Below are positions 59,256-64,000 of a DNA stretch of 64,000 bases, in pieces. Source of the DNA: Pohlia nutans (lineage: Eukaryota; Streptophyta; Bryopsida; Bryales; Mniaceae); contig CM040104.1 of the NCBI GenBank assembly GCA_022496805.1, forward strand, positions 7,167,650 through 7,231,649, in the 5' to 3' direction. Below the pieces are notes generated by a model. It did not search any database. It was not told the origin of the DNA and saw nothing but the letters and a program-made list of their open reading frames with translations. Position 1 is the first letter of the stretch, and each line of letters begins with the position of its first letter. A program made the translations under genes and the position numbers.

Positions 59256-61360
59256 GCCATGGGAATGGCCATATTCGCTAAAATGGGACTATTCCGGAGA
59301 TTTGGGACCTTTTCAACCCCTCGAAGTTGCCATATCTAGTACTTTGAATTCTGATAACTTGGAGAATTTTTTACTACGATGCCGCTAATTATAGTTGCAC
59401 TTGAACTTCCGTGAAGAATCTTGGATCCCTAAATTGTCCCCCGAGATAACAGCTACGCATTTCATTTACTTTCGGATTTCTTGTTTGCGCAGAATCCAAC
59501 AATCCTCCTAAGTATGTTCGAACAGCTAGATGATGTTTTTGGTCGCTCTCTTTCATCGTGCACCTTCATTGAATGATTTATACTCTATTTGTACTATGTT
59601 TAGTAACACTCGTCCCAGACGCACGACAATCTTTGATTGCAATATGTAACGACGTTCATGGTCACCTACGTTGTGGTGTAGGGTACACGTGATTATGACT
59701 TTACATAGTGTATAATAATAACCTACAGAGTGGTTTAGGGTACACTATACACAGATAATGTCTACTTTTGGTTGCATATCTGCTCCAAATTAAATCCACC
59801 ATTTTTTGCGAAATTTTAGTATTGATTATTGTATTCCATTCCCATTTTCACTTCATATACAATCATTGTATATACTACCTTCCGTTCTCATTTGTCTCTG
59901 CCTTATATTGGCTGGTCACAAATCATTCAAAACTATTCTGTTTTAAAATCCAACATATAAAGGTGATTTGAGTACAACACCTCTTAAGTTAAGTGCCGGG
60001 TTTGATTTAGAATATATTCCCCCAAGATTCCTTGAAACCGAGGGTGGCTCGTACGTTTTTCACATGCTCACCCCCTTCCCACAGCCACACCAAGTATTAA
60101 TAATTCTCAACACCATAACACCGTGCAAACTCGGGGAAGTCACTCTTTGTATCCTTTGAGTATCACGTGTGAACAAAGGGTATTTAAAAGTACCCTAAAA
60201 ATTAAAAATTATTTCTTACTATAGTTAGTAATATTTCAAAAATATGCTCATAGTTATATTCTTGTAATTAAGAAATATTTGGAAGTGACCTCCCCGAGCG
60301 TGCAAAAACAAAATAAAACATACATCCTCTTCATGTGTACATGATAATCCAACTACCATGGCATGAAGTAATGATTAATAGGTTAAGATTACATTTTAGC
60401 GCGTGACAATGTTCACGGCAAACGGACCATGACATATAATTTAGGAAATGAATCATACATTTTGTTAAGGGTTTGAGTTGTTTGGGTAACAATTACTCTT
60501 CACCCAATCTCCTACGCGTACACAAATTTTGTGCTTCTACGGGCTGGTGTTTCTGTGGTAAACAATCACCAAGAACTGAAGAGTATGTCTTGTGTTTCTA
60601 GAATGTGCGTCTGCCAATTGCTATTTTCAATTTTTTCCCTACATTCTTGAGTTCACTTCAATCTCCTACTCGACTTTGCATGCACAATCCATTTGTCATC
60701 TCATGAGACATGTCGAGTGAACTCATGATGATGACTCGCTGTCAGATACACACCTATTCAACTTCCGCCGTCTATGCAATTTGCCATCAGCAGAAATTTG
60801 AAGAACACGCTGCAAATTGCATAAAATTTGATCCATGTCAAGTTCCTACATTACATTACAGTTTAGGAATAGATTGAACATGGTAAGATGTAAATGATGA
60901 AACTCTGCCACAATACGCTTACCTCGCAAAGACGGTATTCATCCACACATGGTCTATTCTCCTGAAAATTTCCAAACCGGGTATGTTATCAAAACTTGGT
61001 ATTGCCACACATTTACAATTAATGTTTATGTTCACCGAGTCTTCTAGCGGTCGTCTAATAATTTGTAAAAAATCGGTTTTCACATGGGCGCTTCCTTCCA
61101 CCTGTGCTGATGAAAAAAAATAAAAAATTCTAGTGCCACGCTAGATTATGGTGGAAGGCGCCTAGTAAATACTTATATATCTACGACTGAAGTCTTCGTG
61201 GTGCCCGAATCTTCAACTTGATGCGCGCTACAAAGAAACTCAATTTTCCTGTACAGACCGGGCACCATTTCATTCAAAACTGACGCTCACATCCACTAAT
61301 CACAAACAGCTTCAATGCAATAATACGACAGAAAACTAACCTTGTTTGTCCTCGCTGCTT
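59256..61360. other. Intergenic DNA; transposon-like end at its left edge
   Basis: Starts GGCCATATTCGCTAAAATGG, resembling the AAGGC-type termini elsewhere in the window, directly at the breakpoint of the module copy. Otherwise AT-rich with no convincing gene. Confidence 0.4.
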
Positions 61361-63589
61361 CTATGGCTGCATGCTGCTCAATAACATCACATTCCTGCGA
61401 TTACCAGTAAGCGTGGTCAGCATCTCACGACTTTCTTGAATATACCATAGAGCATCCAGCAGATCTTTTGAATCAAGGACGGAAATCTTTACCTGTGTGG
61501 CTGGGATAATGTTGTCTACGGGACCTTCAGATACCTCCGCCTCATGGTCCGAGACTTCTCTTGCTAATGCAATCGATGTGGTTTGATGGGTAATATGTGT
61601 GGAAGGGGAGTCTGTGAACTCATTCACACTAACTACCTGACTCATCCAAATTGCCTCCTCCAACTTCAATTCCCTCTGCCTTGCTTCCTCGCGGACCCTC
61701 TCCAACTCCATTCTCAATACCTTGTTCTGTGTTGCCAGCTCCCTGCTCGCCCATAGTGCCTCTCGATTCACGGCCAACTTCTTCTTCGAGATCTTCTGCA
61801 GTTGTAATCTCAACGCTCTTTGTGTAGAGACCTTCTGCTCTCCACCGTCTGCTGGCACGACGACGTTGGGACCATCTGACAAGTCGGACTCCCCTTCGGA
61901 TGGGAAATCTAACAAGGATTCCCTATACGCATCATCATCTGATCCGCTGTCAATCTCAATGGGATTGTCCTTATTAGACGGCAGGGAGACCGTCACCTCC
62001 TCCTTCACAGTCCTCAGAGCTGGAATGGGTGGGACTTCAGGTGGAGGCACAGCAGATATCTCAGAAGTTGGACCCAGAACCGCAGCAAGCACAAGTCCCT
62101 CATCGTGGACAGCGTCGTTCTCGATGGTTACCAATGGGCAACTGACCACTGGCACTGGAGAGGGAGTGAAACCCAACAAATCTTCTGACTCAGCGGCCGT
62201 TGAAGAATTCGAGATTTCCATAGGGGCCACGCGTGCATCGTCCTCACCTTCCGATACCATTGAGCAATGGAGCGAATCAACGGCAACTGGGAGTTTGTCG
62301 GTATTGACAGTGCGCTCGTCGGTAGAAGGAAAACTCTCCTTGGGAACGGAAGCTTCCTCAGTGGTTGCCAGTGGGCAATTGACCACTGGCACCAGAGAGG
62401 GAGTGAACCCCAACATGTCTTCTGCCTCAAATGAAGGTGTTTCATTAATCTGCGCTGGGGCCATGCATGCCTCGTGCCCTCCAACTCGATGCAATACCAC
62501 GAACTGTGGGTTTGAGTTCACCTCTGCCCTATCGCCCGCTGCTCCGGAATGACTTCCCAGTTCGTCCTCAATGTCTACCGGAGGCGCACTCTCATCATGA
62601 CGGATTTCCAAATCATTGTATAGTTCATGGGCAGGGATACTGCCTTCACTGACCACGTTGCTGTCGACTCCAGTGGCCGCATGCACTGGCGACTTTTCTT
62701 GCTCAACAGTGACCAGTGGGCAATTCACTACTGGCAGTTGTGCATCACATGTGATCTCTTCACGCGCAGTTGGCGATAGTATGCGCACTCTGGAAGGAGA
62801 GGGTTCGGGTGTTAAGAGACCAGCACATTCCCCAAGAAGAGCCATTCCTTCGTTCAAATTCCTGGATTCAACAACCGGGCTCAAGGGTTGAGGCGATTCA
62901 TGATTGCCTTCTGCTTGCCAAGGAGGGCTGCACGGAGTCAGAGGTACTGGAGTACAGTGCTCTACAGTCTGCGCTGGTGCATCCGTTGGAGGCAAAAAGT
63001 GATGCTCATTCTCTACGTCCATGTCATTGCCTGAAGCTGAGGCTTCCAGATCTGTTGCCGTGGTCTCGGGAGCGTCGTCCTCGTCCTCACCGCTCGCTGC
63101 ATCTGAGCCGCTGACGTTATCAAAACCCTCTTCATCATCTCCCTGCAACGCACTTCCCGAAGGCTCATGTGCGTCGCTATCTTGGGATAGTAGAAACTGC
63201 CTGGGCTTGGGTTTTAGGGTAGAAGGAGGCCACTCCCCCTCGCTCCCTGCCCCTTCATCACTATGGTCACTGTCACGGACCTCGCCTGATTCTTCGCCGC
63301 TCGCGCCAGAGTCCACATTCAATGCGTCAGTGTGTGTCTTACCCCGGTCTGCAAAACTCTTGGACCATGATTCCCGGCGCCGGACACCCGAAGTTTCTGG
63401 TTCTTCATTTGGCGGAGTATGCTTCAATGGATACCACGTGCCGTCTTTCTGTGGCTCATCTAATGTGTCTATGGACGTCTCGTAGACGTGCTCGAACTTC
63501 TGAAGTTCGCAGCCGAGTTGGTGGCTGTTGACCATGATTTGGAAGTTATCCTCCGCTGTACCCACAGCAACGGGTTGGAGATCAAACAT
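61361..63589 (-). CDS. Diverged third copy of the module gene: exon 3 equivalent
   Basis: Begins after the acceptor TTGTGCAG (exon from 63589, MFDLQPVAVGT; first copy MYGLNYYGIAS). A donor CACACAG/GTAAAG at 61493 corresponds to the first copy's exon end (NIIPATQ versus PPDQAVQ); the frame itself runs on to 61361. The 699-codon exon is intact: acidic, disordered N-terminal part (SDHSDEGAGSEGEW), three PVVNCPLVT or PVVSCPLVT peptides encoded by a palindrome, DNPIEIDSGSDDD (a SUMO-interaction-like acidic motif) and a coiled coil (LQLQKISKKKLAVNREALW). Sequence similarity to the first copy is low, but intron positions, phase and order agree. Function unknown. Confidence 0.7.
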   Translation of the reverse strand: MFDLQPVAVGTAEDNFQIMVNSHQLGCELQKFEHVYETSIDTLDEPQKDGTWYPLKHTPPNEEPETSGVRRRESWSKSFADRGKTHTDALNVDSGASGEESGEVRDSDHSDEGAGSEGEWPPSTLKPKPRQFLLSQDSDAHEPSGSALQGDDEEGFDNVSGSDAASGEDEDDAPETTATDLEASASGNDMDVENEHHFLPPTDAPAQTVEHCTPVPLTPCSPPWQAEGNHESPQPLSPVVESRNLNEGMALLGECAGLLTPEPSPSRVRILSPTAREEITCDAQLPVVNCPLVTVEQEKSPVHAATGVDSNVVSEGSIPAHELYNDLEIRHDESAPPVDIEDELGSHSGAAGDRAEVNSNPQFVVLHRVGGHEACMAPAQINETPSFEAEDMLGFTPSLVPVVNCPLATTEEASVPKESFPSTDERTVNTDKLPVAVDSLHCSMVSEGEDDARVAPMEISNSSTAAESEDLLGFTPSPVPVVSCPLVTIENDAVHDEGLVLAAVLGPTSEISAVPPPEVPPIPALRTVKEEVTVSLPSNKDNPIEIDSGSDDDAYRESLLDFPSEGESDLSDGPNVVVPADGGEQKVSTQRALRLQLQKISKKKLAVNREALWASRELATQNKVLRMELERVREEARQRELKLEEAIWMSQVVSVNEFTDSPSTHITHQTTSIALAREVSDHEAEVSEGPVDNIIPATQVKISVLDSKDLLDALWYIQESREMLTTLTGNRRNVMLLSSMQP

Positions 63590-63685
63590 CTGCACAACGA
63601 CTGATTAGGGTAGCAATTGTCAACAATGGTGAGATGTAGTGTCAGATAACAGTAGACGATGCCAGTGGTCAATTGACTACTGGCA
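62129..63685. repeat. Four copies of a 26-bp palindrome unique to the third module copy
   Basis: Half-site TGCCAGTGGTCAA followed by its complement TTGACCACTGGCA. Copies at 62129-62154, 62365-62391 and 62711-62736 (in the exon, read as PVVNCPLVT-like peptides) and 63660-63685 (in the intron). Unrelated in sequence to the palindrome of the other copy. Confidence 0.88.
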
Positions 63686-63702
63686 CAAGCAAACGAGCGT
63701 AC

Positions 63703-64000
63703 CATGGCCGCGATCATGCACTTCAGCCCGGCAGCCACGCATAGCACAATTCGTGGGTTTTTGCTCTTGTGGTCAATGTGTGGAAGTTGCATAATGAATT
63801 GCATGTACACCTCCATCCTAAGTTCGTCTTCATGCATGTCGACCTCCCTTACAGATCCCATCCGCTTTGTCGACTCCGAAGAACGATTTTTTTTTTCTTC
63901 CAATTTATTGCGTTTGCCATCTCGGGATTCCAGAAGTACAAGATGCTAACACCTTTGCCTTTTTTCAAGATCCGGGGGGAGAAGAAATACGTCTCTGCTG
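63703..64000 (-). CDS. Third module copy: end of exon 2 equivalent, running off the window
   Basis: Encodes DELRMEVYMQFIMQLPH ... GLKCMIAAM before the donor GTACGC, matching SELRMEFYLEVLQNF ... GAKCMLAAK of the first copy at the same splice position. Upstream coding continues to the window end (WNPEMANAINWKKK region), with a run of A that may hide a frame change. Confidence 0.65.

Overview
The window looks like nuclear DNA of a land plant, probably a non-seed plant. This is inferred from a Ty1/copia retroelement with plant-type domains, a heavy-metal-associated (HMA) plant protein gene with GT-AG introns, a protein with a plastid-transit-like N-terminus, a short TTTAGGG telomere-type tract, and transposon proteins of families I remember mainly from bryophytes and algae. 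Species is not determined. Only two ordinary host genes are supported; most of the rest is transposable elements in AT-rich DNA.

Layout. 1-10870: two related copia elements. A nearly intact + strand element (320-5985, LTRs almost identical, 5-bp target duplication CACTC) sits inside an older, reversed one (10870 down to 5986, then 319 down to 1, continuing off the window). Both have a primer-binding site matching the anticodon arm of initiator tRNA-Met, as in Drosophila copia. 11749-13147, 23391-31000 and 52935-54532: short non-autonomous elements ending in CCCCTAAA-like inverted repeats at TTAA sites. 17162-about 18815: multi-exon gene for a probable plastid protein. 19566-22612 (minus): three-exon HMA-domain protein gene with fold-back insertions in its introns. 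32600-36500: G-poor, low-complexity stretch with two possible ORFs and a 333-bp nested fold-back element.

37348-51454 is the most unusual part. A decayed minus-strand gene (38009-40728) encodes a protein with an HTHEDID motif (DUF7869-like, by memory), a plausible transposase; just upstream lie ten 19-21-bp palindromes about 58 bp apart (40970-41495). Next is a complete 9.56-kb transposon (41892-51450) with 27-bp identical terminal inverted repeats and a 4-bp target duplication GTAC. It has the same kind of ends as the first element, keeps a C-terminal remnant of the DUF7869-like gene (50150-50727), and carries a minus-strand gene module: a three-exon, about 1470-codon gene with nonsense codons, an apparently intact FCP1/HAD-phosphatase-like gene, and a Ser/Pro-rich ORF. 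A partial second copy of the module lies at 56871-59255 and a diverged third copy at 61361-64000.

The central observation is that each module copy is peppered with its own palindrome, in exons (where it is read in frame) and in introns. The 9.56-kb element has 12 copies of TATCYTCGANTCGARGATA; the third copy has four copies of an unrelated 26-bp palindrome built on TGCCAGTGGTCAA. The same intron of both copies carries that copy's own palindrome. I read these as element-specific binding sites co-evolving with an element-encoded DNA-binding protein; that function is inference.
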